Origin: Lapidilactobacillus gannanensis
GTDB lineage: Bacteria; Bacillota; Bacilli; Lactobacillales; Lactobacillaceae
Length of the DNA: 64,000 bases
Direction: 5' to 3'
Assembly: GCF_003946675.1 (NCBI RefSeq)
Contig: NZ_RHOT01000001.1
Coordinates: forward strand, 124,001-188,000
Shown here piece after piece: positions 44,175 to 55,850 of this stretch. How positions within the stretch are numbered: the first letter of the stretch is position 1; each line of letters opens with the position of its first letter. The translations under genes were made by a program, and so were the position numbers. The notes beneath the pieces were generated by a model. That model did not search any database. It was given only the letters and a program-made list of their open reading frames with translations, and was not told where the DNA came from.

Positions 44175-45606
44175 GTAAGGTCACAACACTCATTGCAGGA
44201 ATAGTCGCAGTTATCGATTGTTCAGAAAGTTGGAGCTGCTGTAATGCTTCCGGGGCAACCGCATCCGGTTGCTCAAAGTCATTATGCTGATCCATCACTT
44301 GGCCACTTAGCACTTCGCCAGTAACTGCAGAAATTGCCTCATCAAAATCAACTTGGACATCGTCGGCCGCATCTAAACCATAGTTACATAAGGAAACCAG
44401 ATACTCGCCATCTTTTTTAGAAACCGAAACACTGGTTGTATCAGCTAACTGTTGATCAGTCGCCATGGTCATGGCGTCCTGATGGTCCTTGAACATCTTG
44501 AAAACATAGTAAGTTGGTGTCTTAACCATTTTGGCACCATCGGTTAGAATCATAGCTTGCAAAACATTAACCATTTGAGCGATGTTAGCCATTTGCACCC
44601 GATCAGCGTGATCTTGAAAAATATGCAGGGTAATTGCGGCAATCATGGCATCGCGAATTGTATTTTGTTGATACAAGAAACCTGGATTAGTACCTGGTTC
44701 AACTGCAAGCCAAGAACCCCATTCGTCAACAATCAAGCCAACCCGTTTTTCAGGGTCATACTTATCCATAATTGCGCTATGCTTTGTAACTAGTTCTTCC
44801 ATCTTTTGCGCGCTCTTAATTAGCGAGAACCATTCTTTTTCTGGGAAACCTAATGCGGGGCGCTTATCTTCCCATTCAGATGCTAAAGCATAATGATGCA
44901 AACTGATGCCATCCATTAGTGGCGCCGCATTCTTCATTAGGACTTCCATCCAATTATAATCATCAATATTCGGGCCAGAAGCAATCTTGTAAATTGGTTC
45001 AGCACCATTATAATTGCGGACAAAAGTTTGGTAACGACGATATAAATCAGAATAATACTCGGGCCGCATGTTGCCACCACAACCCCAGCTTTCATTACCA
45101 ACGCCAAAGAATTTCACGTGCCATGGATCAGGATGACCATTTTTGGCACGAAGGTCGGCCATTGGTGAAATGCCATTAAAGGTCATGTATTCAACCCACT
45201 CGGACATTTCTTGAACAGTACCACTGCCAACATTGCCGTTAATATAAGCGTCAGTATTTAATTGACGAACTAACTCAAAAAACTCATGAGTACCGAAATG
45301 GTTGTTTTCAACAACACCGCCCCAGTTAGTGTTAACGATTTTCTTACGATTTTGACGTGGGCCAATACCATCACGCCAATGATATTCGTCAGCAAAGCAG
45401 CCTCCAGGCCAACGTAAAACTGGCACATCGATTTCATTTAAGGCTTGGACCACATCAGAACGGATTCCATTAACATTGGAAATGTCTGAGTCTTCGCCAA
45501 CCCAAAGGCCCTCATAAATACAACGGCCTAAATGTTCCGAAAATTGACCATAAAGATATTTGCTGATCTTGCTAAGTTGTTGATTATGAACAGTAATTTT
45601 TGACAT
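44155..45606 (-). CDS. GH51 alpha-L-arabinofuranosidase
   Basis: The 483-residue protein has the GH51 barrel plus C-terminal beta domain. [19 protein letters not shown] is a family signature, [12 protein letters not shown] holds the acid/base Glu (near residue 171) and [10 protein letters not shown] the nucleophile Glu (near residue 294). It releases terminal arabinofuranose from arabinan, arabinoxylan or arabinogalactan oligosaccharides in the cytoplasm. It differs from the second GH51 at 50508-52007 in sequence, which suggests different linkage preference. It lies 18 bp downstream of a GH43 gene. Confidence 0.92.
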   Translation of the reverse strand: MSKITVHNQQLSKISKYLYGQFSEHLGRCIYEGLWVGEDSDISNVNGIRSDVVQALNEIDVPVLRWPGGCFADEYHWRDGIGPRQNRKKIVNTNWGGVVENNHFGTHEFFELVRQLNTDAYINGNVGSGTVQEMSEWVEYMTFNGISPMADLRAKNGHPDPWHVKFFGVGNESWGCGGNMRPEYYSDLYRRYQTFVRNYNGAEPIYKIASGPNIDDYNWMEVLMKNAAPLMDGISLHHYALASEWEDKRPALGFPEKEWFSLIKSAQKMEELVTKHSAIMDKYDPEKRVGLIVDEWGSWLAVEPGTNPGFLYQQNTIRDAMIAAITLHIFQDHADRVQMANIAQMVNVLQAMILTDGAKMVKTPTYYVFKMFKDHQDAMTMATDQQLADTTSVSVSKKDGEYLVSLCNYGLDAADDVQVDFDEAISAVTGEVLSGQVMDQHNDFEQPDAVAPEALQQLQLSEQSITATIPAMSVVTLHVSTAE

Positions 45607-45624
45607 GGAAGTAATTAATCCTTT

Positions 45625-46584
45625 CTAATTGTCGCCGGGTTCACCAAAGACGGGAAAACCTTGGGTATCCCAAGTAAAAGTCTGGGCATAAGCGTGGCGG
45701 TCAGGATTAGCAAGTGAGTCACCATTAATCCCTTGATTATCATAAGGCCGTGCGTGATAAACTAAAATATCGGTTTTACCGTCAGGTGTAGTGGTAAAGC
45801 TATTATGGCCTGGACCATACAAATGATGTTTAAGCGAACTCTTGAAGACTGGGTGATCAATTTTATGCCAAGAATAGGCATCCAATAAATTACTATCAAT
45901 ATCCGCCCAAAGTAAGCCCATGGCATAATTTTCATCAGTCGCGCTACCTGAATAAGTAATAAAAACTCGGTGATTACGAATTAAGACAGCAGCGCCTTCA
46001 TTAACTTTAAACCCGATTTTTTCCCACGAGTGTTCAGGAATGGATAGTAGCGTTGGTGCCGTTGCCAAAGTCCAAGGATTAGCCATTCTCGCCAAATATA
46101 AGTTAGAATTACCAGGAATTGCAGGTGCCTGTTGGGCCCATAAATAATAAAGTTCATCTTTAAGCTCAAAAACAGTCGCGTCCAGACTAAAACTATCCTG
46201 TGGTGTTTTAATCTGCCCCTTGACCTGCCAATTCGTCGTCAGCGGCGATTCGTCACCACATTCAATGACAAACATCCGATGATGATGTTGGGCATTACGC
46301 ACTGAATCATCATCTGCAGCCGCAAAATAAATGTACCACTTGCCGTTGAGATAGTGAATTTCTGGTGCCCAAATTAGCCGACTCATTAAACCTGTTGCCG
46401 GTGCTTGCCAAACAGTCATGCGCTCGCCATCTTCTAGTCCTGACAGTGTTCGTGCACGTCGTACTTCAATCTCCTGATATTCCGGCACTGAACCAGTAAA
46501 ATAATAATAACCATCTGTATGATAATATATCCAAGGATCCGCACGTTGTAGGACGATTGGCTGTTTTTGATTCACTTCTTGCAT
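45625..46584 (-). CDS. GH43 alpha-L-arabinofuranosidase, exo type
   Basis: The 319-residue protein is a single five-bladed GH43 propeller without a C-terminal beta domain. The catalytic acids lie in QRADPWIYYH (general base, near residue 16), SLDATVF (modulator) and VNEGAAVLI (general acid). LYGPGHNSFTTTPDG is the typical metal-site motif. Small propellers of this kind are often exo-acting on 1,5-alpha-arabinooligosaccharides. No signal peptide is present. AGGGAG precedes the ATG. It lies between the GH51 gene and the DUF624 gene in the arabinan operon. Confidence 0.85.
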   Translation of the reverse strand: MQEVNQKQPIVLQRADPWIYYHTDGYYYFTGSVPEYQEIEVRRARTLSGLEDGERMTVWQAPATGLMSRLIWAPEIHYLNGKWYIYFAAADDDSVRNAQHHHRMFVIECGDESPLTTNWQVKGQIKTPQDSFSLDATVFELKDELYYLWAQQAPAIPGNSNLYLARMANPWTLATAPTLLSIPEHSWEKIGFKVNEGAAVLIRNHRVFITYSGSATDENYAMGLLWADIDSNLLDAYSWHKIDHPVFKSSLKHHLYGPGHNSFTTTPDGKTDILVYHARPYDNQGINGDSLANPDRHAYAQTFTWDTQGFPVFGEPGDN

Positions 46585-46629
46585 AATTAACTCCCTATTA
46601 ATAATTTAAAGACTTAAAGCCTAATTCGA

Positions 46630-47247
46630 TTAACTTTTTTCACCTAATCGTCTTCTGATATTTTCATTGAGAAAATATTCTTGAAATAAAATAATCCCAC
46701 TGAAATAACAAACAGCAAATATAAAGGAAAATCTAATTGCCAATAAAGTAATTACAAAAGTAAAAATAAAAAATATTACTGATGCAATTGGAAACGCAAT
46801 TGGCATTACCATAATTTTCTTAAATGTAGTTTTACTAAAAGAAATATCATCATTCATCAGTAGATATGTGTTAGTCAAGAACACATAAAACAGCAATATA
46901 ACAAAAAGTGTTAATGTAAAAACTTTTATTTTTACTGGCATCACTGAAATGACGTTAAAATCAAACAACATAATTAAATAAATCAATGCATAAATGATTG
47001 TGAATTTATTTGTAGTGAAAAAGTTCGCTCGATAAACAGTAAAATACTCGCCAAATATTTCTCTTAAGGTTAATTCACTATCTCCCCTTAAAACACCTTG
47101 ATTAATAAGTACGAAAACCGATCGAGTACTGGGAAAGGCACCAAAAATTCCTAGCCCCATCAAAAAACCAATTATCCATAAAATGTTAAGTAAAAAGGTA
47201 ATTTCAATGAAATGCAGAACTACCATTATTTTTTGTGCCCAGCCCAT
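46630..47247 (-). CDS. DUF624 (YesL-like) membrane protein
   Basis: The 205-residue protein has about five hydrophobic segments and the N-terminal pattern IMVVLHFIEITFLLNILWIIGFLMGLGIFGAFPSTRS that marks DUF624. It is encoded directly after the AraQ-like permease, as yesL-type genes are beside transporter operons. The sequence is more hydrophobic and more AT-rich than its homologue at 22046-22720. Role unknown, probably linked to the transporter. The ribosome site (GGAG about 11 nt before the ATG) is weaker than that of its neighbours. Confidence 0.78.
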   Translation of the reverse strand: MGWAQKIMVVLHFIEITFLLNILWIIGFLMGLGIFGAFPSTRSVFVLINQGVLRGDSELTLREIFGEYFTVYRANFFTTNKFTIIYALIYLIMLFDFNVISVMPVKIKVFTLTLFVILLFYVFLTNTYLLMNDDISFSKTTFKKIMVMPIAFPIASVIFFIFTFVITLLAIRFSFIFAVCYFSGIILFQEYFLNENIRRRLGEKS

Positions 47248-47276
47248 TAGTATTCACACTCCAAGAATTATAGTTA

Positions 47277-48143
47277 TTATCCTTTAGTACCAGATAATGC
47301 GATTGATTCAATAATTTGTTTCTGGAAAATCAAGAAGATAATCAAAACTGGTAGCAATGCAACGAATGACATCGCCATAATTAGTGGATAATCTGTTTGT
47401 GTTGCATAAGTTGCTGAAAGATTTGCAATAACAACTTGCAATGTTTGTTTTTCTGGCGAATTTAAGTAGATCAATGGTGCTAAATAGTCATTCCACGCAC
47501 CCATAAACCATAAAATAAATTGCGCTGCAACTGCTGGCCGAATCAGCGGAAAAATAATACTAGTAAAAATCTTTGTATAGCCAGCTCCGTCAATTTTTGC
47601 TGACTCAATAACTGAGTCAGGAACACTTTGTAAATATTGCTTAAGGAAGAAAATCATGGTGATATTTCCGAATAATCCTGGCACAATTAATGGCTTCAGT
47701 GTATCGACCCAACCAATTTTTGAAAAAATCATAAATTGAGGAATCATAACAGCTGGATATGGCACCATTAAAGCAATTAAAAGAATCAGGAAAATTGTAT
47801 TTTTAAAAGGTAAACGTAATTTGGCAAAGGAGAATGCAGCCACACTTGAAGTGATTGACCCAATAATTGTTACTGTAAAGGAAACAATTATTGTATTTTT
47901 AAACCCAGCATACATTTCACTGAGCGAGAATAGTCGCTTATATGCATCCCAACGAATCGGATTAGGAATCCATTGTGGTGGTAACTGGAAGACGCCCATT
48001 TTATCCTTCAATGACGTTGAAATCATCCAAATTAGTGGTCCAACCATGATAATGCCACCAAGGATCAGAATAATGTAGATCAGGATGTTGGCGCCTGTAC
48101 TTTGACGTTTAACTTTTTGTTGTGTATTTTTTGATTTTGCCAC
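47277..48143 (-). CDS. araQ: Arabinooligosaccharide ABC transporter permease, AraQ-like
   Basis: The 288-residue protein is a MalG-type permease with about six membrane segments, the PPQWIPNPIRWDAYKRLF periplasmic loop and an intact EAA region ESAKIDGAGYTKIFTSIIFPLIRPAV. It pairs with the AraP-like permease encoded 13 bp upstream. The start is GTG with AGGAGGAA well placed. The name rests on the match to the Bacillus araNPQ-abfA arrangement. Confidence 0.88.
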   Translation of the reverse strand: MAKSKNTQQKVKRQSTGANILIYIILILGGIIMVGPLIWMISTSLKDKMGVFQLPPQWIPNPIRWDAYKRLFSLSEMYAGFKNTIIVSFTVTIIGSITSSVAAFSFAKLRLPFKNTIFLILLIALMVPYPAVMIPQFMIFSKIGWVDTLKPLIVPGLFGNITMIFFLKQYLQSVPDSVIESAKIDGAGYTKIFTSIIFPLIRPAVAAQFILWFMGAWNDYLAPLIYLNSPEKQTLQVVIANLSATYATQTDYPLIMAMSFVALLPVLIIFLIFQKQIIESIALSGTKG

Positions 48144-48156
48144 TGTACAGTTCCTC

Positions 48157-49089
48157 CTAGCTTAATTTGTAGTCTGATTTCCGATTAACATAAAACTGCA
48201 ATGCAGTAATAATAAAAATCAGAATACCAAGGATCATTGACATTGCGGAAGCATAACCCATCTGGAAGTTCTTGAATGCTTTCTGCCAAATATACCAAAC
48301 AATTGTTGCTGAACTATATTCGGGACCACCAGTTGGCGTCATGATATTAATTTCTGTAAAGATCTGTGACCCACCAATAACATTTGTAATGATTAAGAAG
48401 AAAGTTACTGGACGGCACATTGGCCATGTGATGTTCTTAAACTTCTGGAAAGCGTTAGCTCCATCTAAATCAGCAGCTTCATAAAATGATTTAGGCACAC
48501 TTTGAATAGCTGCTAAGTAGAGCAACATTGAATAACCTAATCCCTTCCATACACTCATTGCAATAATTGCTGGTTTAACTGTGTGGACATTCTGTAACCA
48601 GTTAGGCCCCTTGATGCCGACCAAAGCTAGTACTTGGTTAACTAAACCATAATCACCGTTATAGGCCCACTGCCACATAATTGCGATGGCCGCTAGAGAA
48701 GAAATAACTGGGATATAATAAATAACTCGGAAAAAGGTTGTACCTTTTAATCCACGGCTTAATGCTGAAGCTAGGAGAAAAGATAGAATTAAACCAATTG
48801 GGATACCAAGCATCAAGTAGAAGGTATTACCCAGTGTTTGCCAAAAATAATTATCCTTGATCATTAATTGGAAATTACGCCAACCAGTAAATGTCATCTC
48901 CCCTAATCCATTCCAATTAGTGAAAGATGCAAAAATGGAATAAATTAAGGGCAATAATGTAAATACTGTAAAACCAATAACAGGTAAAACAATCATTAAT
49001 AACGCGGCGCGATGCTCATCACGATATAGTTTAGAATCATGATGAAAAAATGTTTTTTTCTTTTTGTCTACAACAGTCTCTTCAGTCAT
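48157..49089 (-). CDS. araP: Arabinooligosaccharide ABC transporter permease, AraP-like
   Basis: The 310-residue MalF-type permease has about six membrane segments, the early signature YSIFASFTNWNGLGEMTFTGWRNF and the EAA loop EAADLDGANAFQKFKNITWPMCRPV. It forms the uptake channel with the AraQ-like protein. CAGGAGG precedes the ATG. It follows the binding-protein gene after a 60-bp gap that holds a stable stem-loop. As in the other CUT1 loci here, no ATPase gene is present. Confidence 0.88.
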   Translation of the reverse strand: MTEETVVDKKKKTFFHHDSKLYRDEHRAALLMIVLPVIGFTVFTLLPLIYSIFASFTNWNGLGEMTFTGWRNFQLMIKDNYFWQTLGNTFYLMLGIPIGLILSFLLASALSRGLKGTTFFRVIYYIPVISSLAAIAIMWQWAYNGDYGLVNQVLALVGIKGPNWLQNVHTVKPAIIAMSVWKGLGYSMLLYLAAIQSVPKSFYEAADLDGANAFQKFKNITWPMCRPVTFFLIITNVIGGSQIFTEINIMTPTGGPEYSSATIVWYIWQKAFKNFQMGYASAMSMILGILIFIITALQFYVNRKSDYKLS

Positions 49090-49110
49090 ATTCAGACCTC
49101 CTGAACAGGA

Positions 49111-49138
49111 AAAGGATGGGCAATTTTCCCATCCCTTT
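49111..49138. other. Stem-loop between araN-like and araP-like genes
   Basis: GGATGGG (49114-49120) pairs perfectly with CCCATCC (49128-49134), and A/T bases extend the stem on both sides. Its place after a binding-protein gene suggests partial termination or protection of the upstream mRNA, as for the hairpin at 418-441. Confidence 0.5.
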
Positions 49139-49149
49139 CTAAATTTGAA

Positions 49150-50493
49150 CTATTTTTGTGCAGTAGCTTTTAATTGTTGATTAGCAGCATCTAACTTTGT
49201 CTGCATCTTAGGTTGTTCTTTCTTAACATATTCCTTTGCAGTAACTTTTCCATCAAGAACTGGTTGAATATCTGTCATAAAGACGTCATACCATTCTGAG
49301 TTATAAGTTGTTGCTGCAGGCATTGCACGACCGTAATCGTTAACAATTTGTAAGAACTCTTCACGATTAGCTGGTTTCAATGATTTATCATCAGCCCATA
49401 TTTGTGCCATATCCTTTAAGTTAGGAATTTGAACACCGGCATCAACTAAGGTCTTTTGTGCTTTCTTATTAGTTGAGAGATATTCAGCTAATTCAACAGC
49501 ATCTTGGCTATACTTAGTCTTGTTAGAAACACCAATACCTAATGAACCAACATATGTTGCTGACTTACCAGTTTTACCAGCAGGCCATGGCATTAAATCA
49601 TAGTCAAATTTCAGTTTATTATACGTACTCAAGTCCCAAGGCCCAACCGGGAAGAAGGCCAATTCCCCCTTCATCCAACGTTGATAAGTATCGAGGGATT
49701 GAGCTTCCTTGGCAGAAGGAGTGATATGATATTTATTTTGGAAGTCTGCAAAATATTGTAATGCTTCAGCAAATTGTGGGGTATTAATAGTAACTTTGGT
49801 TTTATTCTTGTTGGTCCAATCGCCACCGTTGCTCCAAACGAATGCTTGCAAGCTCCAGTTAACGTTAAATCCAGTAGCATATTGATCAATTTTACCGTCA
49901 CCGTTAGTATCCTTAGTCAACTTCTTAGCGACTTCAATAAATTGATCCCAAGTATAAGGTTTATCCTTATCTGGTAAAGGAATATTATTCTTTTCGAACA
50001 TTGTCTTGTTGTAACCTAGTGACATTGGCCCAACATCTTTTGGTAGACCATATAATGGACCTTTACCAACAATTTTGCCATTTGTACGATAACTGTTAAC
50101 ACCATATGACCAGATGTTATCTAGATCAACATTTGATTTTTTAACTTCTTTACTGATGTCTTTTAAAACACCATTGTTAACATATGCCAATAAATTATTT
50201 TGCTCAATATAGAAAACATCCGGTACTTTATTACCAGAGATTGCTGCCTGTAATTTAGTGGCATAATTATCCGCACTCGTCACAATAATCTTTACTTTGA
50301 CATCCTTATGAGTCTTCTCAAACTGCTTGATAGCTTGACCATATGCTTTCTTCTCATCTTCACCACCACGATACATAAAAGTGATAGTATGTTTCTTAGA
50401 ATCAGCAGATGAACTCTTACTTCCACATGCAGCCATTCCTAAAACCATCATCGCTGATAAAGCGACTAACCCAAGCTTTTTCCAAATTTTCAT
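49150..50493 (-). CDS. araN: Arabinooligosaccharide-binding lipoprotein, AraN-like
   Basis: The 447-residue protein has a lipoprotein signal ending GMAAC (Cys near residue 23) and the SBP family 1 fold, with [28 protein letters not shown] at the start of the mature part and [27 protein letters not shown] in the hinge region. [15 protein letters not shown] loop resembles a calcium site. It follows the abfA-type GH51 gene and precedes two permease genes, matching the Bacillus araN-P-Q-abfA set that imports arabinotriose and related sugars. GGGAG precedes the ATG. Confidence 0.88.
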   Translation of the reverse strand: MKIWKKLGLVALSAMMVLGMAACGSKSSSADSKKHTITFMYRGGEDEKKAYGQAIKQFEKTHKDVKVKIIVTSADNYATKLQAAISGNKVPDVFYIEQNNLLAYVNNGVLKDISKEVKKSNVDLDNIWSYGVNSYRTNGKIVGKGPLYGLPKDVGPMSLGYNKTMFEKNNIPLPDKDKPYTWDQFIEVAKKLTKDTNGDGKIDQYATGFNVNWSLQAFVWSNGGDWTNKNKTKVTINTPQFAEALQYFADFQNKYHITPSAKEAQSLDTYQRWMKGELAFFPVGPWDLSTYNKLKFDYDLMPWPAGKTGKSATYVGSLGIGVSNKTKYSQDAVELAEYLSTNKKAQKTLVDAGVQIPNLKDMAQIWADDKSLKPANREEFLQIVNDYGRAMPAATTYNSEWYDVFMTDIQPVLDGKVTAKEYVKKEQPKMQTKLDAANQQLKATAQK

Positions 50494-50507
50494 TGTATTG
50501 ACACTCC

Positions 50508-52019
<1,512 letters not shown>

Positions 52020-52039
52020 TTAAGTTAACTACATTGTCA

Positions 52040-52068
52040 TTTATATCATCTATTGTAATCGCTGTCAA
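52040..52068 (-). promoter_or_regulatory. Promoter of the arabinan operon
   Basis: Minus strand: -35 TTGACA (52063-52068), 17-bp spacer, -10 TATAAA (52040-52045), about 33 bp before the abfA start. Both boxes are near consensus, which suggests control by repression. Confidence 0.7.
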
Positions 52069-52146
52069 TAACACATAAGTAATTCTTTCTGATATTATCA
52101 TTTGTAACATTAACTAAAACATTAATCTTTTTCGTTTTCAAATTTG

Positions 52147-52175
52147 TTGACTAATCTTTGAAAAACATTTATATT
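52147..52175 (+). promoter_or_regulatory. Promoter of the ArsR-type regulator gene
   Basis: Plus strand: -35 TTGACT (52147-52152), 17-bp spacer, -10 TATATT (52170-52175), about 37 bp before the start codon. Confidence 0.7.
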
Positions 52176-52211
52176 AATTAAGTAAAATATAATTAATAGA
52201 AGGGTAACGCT

Positions 52212-53117
52212 ATGCAATTAGATATATCAAACGACTCTTTACCGGTCTATGAGGCTTTGGCTAGTGATGTTCGTCTCAATATTATCCGCCTGTTATCTAA
52301 AAATAAGATGAATATCAAAGATTTAGCAAAGGCACTTAATATTAGTAGTGCAATTGTCACTAAGCACATTAATAAGTTAGAAACCGCTGGGTTAATTAAA
52401 ACCGAGCGAATTCCAGGCAAATCAGGATTACAACGCATTTCCATTCTCAAGGTGGACCAAATCAACATTGAGTTTCCTCAGAAAATCTATCATTCATTTG
52501 AAAACTATGAATCTAGTATTCCTGTTGGCCACTTTGTCGACTATAAAGTGTCCCCTACTTGTGGCTTGGCGACAACTAGTCATTTCATTGGTGAAGTGGA
52601 CGAACCGAAGTACTTTATGGATTCTGAAAGAATGGATGCAGGAATTCTTTGGTTTACTAAAGGATTCGTTGATTATAAAACACCTAATTTACTGAAACCC
52701 AAGGAAAAGTTGGAGCAAATCGAAATTAGTTTTGAGATTTCTTCAGAATTTCCTTTTACCAATAATGAATGGCCTTCAGATATTAGTTTTTCTCTTAATG
52801 GCATTGATTTAGGTACTTGGACAAGTCCTGGTGACTTTGGTGATGCACGTGGTAAATACACACCAACCTGGTGGCCAACCAATATTAATCAATACGGATT
52901 ACTAAAAACTCTGAGAATCACCAAGGACAACGGTACTTATATTGATGGTGATCCCTTATCAAGTATCAACATTTCCGATTTCAAAAACATTGAAGATATC
53001 TGGGATTTTAAAATTGAAGTTAAAGCAGACGCGGAACATGTTGGTGGTGTGACACTATTTGGTAGTGGCTTTGGTAATCATGATCAAAATATTGTTTTTA
53101 AAGTTTATTACAGCTAA
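52212..53117 (+). CDS. ArsR-type winged-helix regulator with large C-terminal domain
   Basis: The 301-residue protein has an ArsR-like winged helix at the N terminus (about 10-80, with ALASDVRLNIIRLLSKN and INIKDLAKALNISSAIVTKHINKLE-type wording) followed by about 220 residues rich in Trp, Gly and beta-strand patterns (EWPSDISFSLNGIDLGTWTSPGDFGD, TPTWWPTNINQYG). The tail resembles a beta-sandwich or sugar-binding module rather than a metal site; the Cys pairs of metal-sensing ArsR proteins are absent. It is divergent from the arabinan operon and probably represses it until a sugar binds. GAAGGGTAAC precedes the ATG. Confidence 0.8.
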   Translation: MQLDISNDSLPVYEALASDVRLNIIRLLSKNKMNIKDLAKALNISSAIVTKHINKLETAGLIKTERIPGKSGLQRISILKVDQINIEFPQKIYHSFENYESSIPVGHFVDYKVSPTCGLATTSHFIGEVDEPKYFMDSERMDAGILWFTKGFVDYKTPNLLKPKEKLEQIEISFEISSEFPFTNNEWPSDISFSLNGIDLGTWTSPGDFGDARGKYTPTWWPTNINQYGLLKTLRITKDNGTYIDGDPLSSINISDFKNIEDIWDFKIEVKADAEHVGGVTLFGSGFGNHDQNIVFKVYYS

Positions 53118-53125
53118 ATTTAGCC

Positions 53126-53163
53126 AAAAAAACACTTCGGAAAAATTTCCGAAGTGTTTTTTT
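53126..53163. terminator. Bidirectional intrinsic terminator
   Basis: Two 18-nt arms (53126-53143 and 53146-53163) are perfectly complementary around a 2-nt centre, with A-tract and T-tract ends. It serves the regulator gene and the convergent aldo/keto reductase gene. Confidence 0.9.
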
Positions 53164-53181
53164 AATCATCTTTATTAAGAC

Positions 53182-54030
53182 CTAACCCTGAGTAGGATTA
53201 TGGTTACTGCCATCGGTGGTATCTTGTAAATCGTTCAAAACAGCCATATCGGCAACTGAGATTGTAAAGTCTAATTCCTTGTTGCTGACAATGTGTGCTG
53301 GTGTCACTGCTTTTGGTAATGGTAACACGCCATTCTCAACGCAGAAGCGAATAGCTAATTGTGCTGGAGTAACGTCGTACTTCTTAGCAATAGCTAGAAC
53401 TTTCTCGTTAGAGAGCATTCGCCCAGTAGCCAATGGTGAATAAGCTTCAATCAAAATGCCATGTTCTTGCGAATAACTAGTAATTTTTGGTTCTGTGAAG
53501 CCAACATAATATTGGATTTGGTTAACCATTGGCTTAACCTTAGCATGTGGTAAGAGATTCTCTAAATCGCGGACCGCAAAGTTAGAGACGCCAATTGCCC
53601 GCACGCGGCCACTAGCATAAATCTTCTCCATTGCTTGCCAAACATTAATATTACCCTCATCGCAATTCTTGCCAATTTGGTTCCATGGCCATGGTGCGTG
53701 GATAATATAAAGATCAAGGTAATCAATATCTAAATCCGCCATTGTTTCGTCGAAAGCCTTTAAAGCACCATCATAAGTTTTAATTTCAGCCGGCAACTTC
53801 GAAGTCACAAAGATTTCTTTCCGATCAATCCCGGAATCACGAATTGCTTGACCAACACTTTGTTCATTGCCGTAAGCTTTCGCAGTATCAATATGACGAT
53901 AACCATTCTTCAAAGCCGTTGCAACAGAGTTATAAGTAGCATCCCCATTAGGAATCTGCCAAGTCCCAAAGGCAACTTTAGGAATTTCAACACCATTACT
54001 CAACTTATATGTTTCTGTTAATACAGTCAT
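53182..54030 (-). CDS. Aldo/keto reductase, 2,5-diketogluconate reductase-like
   Basis: The protein (282 residues) has the aldo/keto reductase barrel with the catalytic tetrad: HIDTAKAYGNEQSVG (Asp and Tyr), IFVTSKLP (Lys) and LYIIHAPWPW (His). VGQAIRDSGIDRKE and the NADP-binding LPKAVTPAHIVSNKELDF are typical. It reduces aldehydes or ketones with NADPH; the physiological substrate is not evident. GGAGG placed 6 nt ahead of the ATG at 54030 sets the start, with an ATG two codons upstream and a longer frame both less likely. It is a single-gene unit between the arabinan and mannosidase loci. Confidence 0.9.
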   Translation of the reverse strand: MTVLTETYKLSNGVEIPKVAFGTWQIPNGDATYNSVATALKNGYRHIDTAKAYGNEQSVGQAIRDSGIDRKEIFVTSKLPAEIKTYDGALKAFDETMADLDIDYLDLYIIHAPWPWNQIGKNCDEGNINVWQAMEKIYASGRVRAIGVSNFAVRDLENLLPHAKVKPMVNQIQYYVGFTEPKITSYSQEHGILIEAYSPLATGRMLSNEKVLAIAKKYDVTPAQLAIRFCVENGVLPLPKAVTPAHIVSNKELDFTISVADMAVLNDLQDTTDGSNHNPTQG

Positions 54031-54140
54031 GTGCATCCTCCATTCATTAAGAACGTTCACCTTGAGTTTAGCACTTACTAAAGGATAGTGCTAGTAATAA
54101 GATGGCTTGCATATAATACTTTTTTATCTTTTTTATCTTG

Positions 54141-55801
54141 TTACTGAATCGAATACTTTTGAATATACTTTGCTACCAAGTCTGTCCCCATTCTATGGTG
54201 ATCACTAGCTAATCTATTTTTAAGATAGGTCACTTGATTTTTATTTCCAACTACAATCGCATTCCATAATTCTAAATCCTTAGCTGGTCTCATTAACCAA
54301 GGTAGCATTTCTTTTAGCAACGGTGAAGATTCAACTCCTGTTTGTAATTTGATAGATACCTCCATCAAATTTTTCAAAACATTGGTTATTTCATCGACAG
54401 AGTTACGATTAATCATATTTATCTGATCATATTGGTAATCGTTCTGCATAAAACGATTTTTATTAAAACTTGCAAATAACAAGAATGAACTATATAGCGG
54501 TTTCGGAATTAGATCTTCAAGATTACTCAAAAATGACTCCTGCGGTCGATAACGGCTTGGATTCCATAGATAATCACTCATCGTCCCTATCGTGATTTTT
54601 GAAGATTCCCATTCTGGCATTGGGTTGGAGACAATTCCTGCAACATTGTATAGATCATTATTAATATGTGGCGTCCTATTTCTATAAGGTGAAAGAAACA
54701 AGCGCTCAGCATCATTCTGAAAATCATTTACTGGTACATTATCCCAAATTATCATTTTTCTTTGATAAACTTGAGCCATCACTCGTAAATCATAGGTTGA
54801 TATTTGCGATGCTAAAGTAGATGGTCCAGTCCAGAACATCATGACTTCAGGTGCCAATTTTTCAGTTAGTTCTGATAAATATACCGTACCCTCGGCGTTG
54901 TCATACTCTGTTGGGCAAATCACTAATTTATAACTCGATAATTTTTCCTTTAAATAGCTGTTTACTTGGTTAGCCAGATTAGCGTGTGCATTAGCCGCGG
55001 TTGAGAACTTCACAAGTGCTCTTCCCTTTAAATGATAGTCAATATCATCAAATAGTAACCCAAAGTGAGTAAAACCAAGATCAATCATTTGTTGTAGTTT
55101 CTCACACAAAATACTGACATCATCATCATCTGATAAACAAATATCATTTCCAGGACTAATCATATAGTAAAAATCAATTTGCTCTTGTAAGCATCTTTCT
55201 TGTAACTCAGAAAACTCATCTTGTAAATTGACTGGATATAATTTTCTCCACTCTTTTCGCTGATACACATCATCTTTAGGAGCATACATGTAGGTGTTCA
55301 TTCGATGACATCCCAAGTAATCAATAACATTTAAACGATTTTTGTGACTCCAAGGTTGCCCATAAAAGCCTTCAATTACTCCACGAATTTGAATCGGACT
55401 ATCTTGAATTACTGTAGCAACTGGACAAATAATATCCTCTGATTTTGAAATAATTAACTTCTCTAATAATTCGTTAGCGTAACGTAATCCCCTCAAATTA
55501 CCTGACTTTACTAATATGTCATGATTTTTTCTAATTGAAAGAGTAAAACCATCCCCCTCAATACTTGAATCAAAGTCATGATAAAAAACAAGATCACTGG
55601 ATTCCTTACTATCCGAACTTACCCAATTTATTAATTTATTACGATGAGCCGATTTAGAGAATGATAGTACATTAAAGGTCTCAAAACGGAAAAAATGTCC
55701 AACAAATTTTACGGTGATTTTTTGTAATTCTTAAAGATAAGCAATTTTTGTGTATTGTATGATTCAGAATAGTGGTCTAAAATTTCTTCAAATTCATTCA
55801 T
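54141..55801 (-). CDS. GH84 beta-N-acetylglucosaminidase with an apparent -1 frameshift
   Basis: From ATG at 55801 (GAGG 9 nt upstream) the frame runs 30 codons and stops after the A6 run at 55718-55723. Reading on in the -1 frame gives continuous coding to 54141, about 553 residues in total. The N-terminal part ending EGDGFTLSIRKN and GNLRGLRYANELLEKL matches the hexosaminidase beta domain of GH84 proteins. The catalytic domain follows with RGVIEGFYGQPWSH and LLFDDIDYH, the two catalytic Asp residues (near 248). GH84 enzymes remove beta-GlcNAc. The broken frame could be a sequencing error, a true mutation or recoding on the A run. The intact downstream part could also start internally. Confidence 0.78.
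55718..55723 (-). other. A6 run at the GH84 frame break
   Basis: On the coding strand the run AAAAAA follows TAC. The upstream frame reads TAC AAA AAA TCA CCG TAA. A -1 slip on the run continues with ATC ACC GTA AAA, which fits the domain. Seven A residues would restore the frame without slippage. Confidence 0.7.
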
Positions 55802-55850
55802 CAAATTAAACCTCATTTATCATCAATTAACATTTTAAAATTTAACCGTC

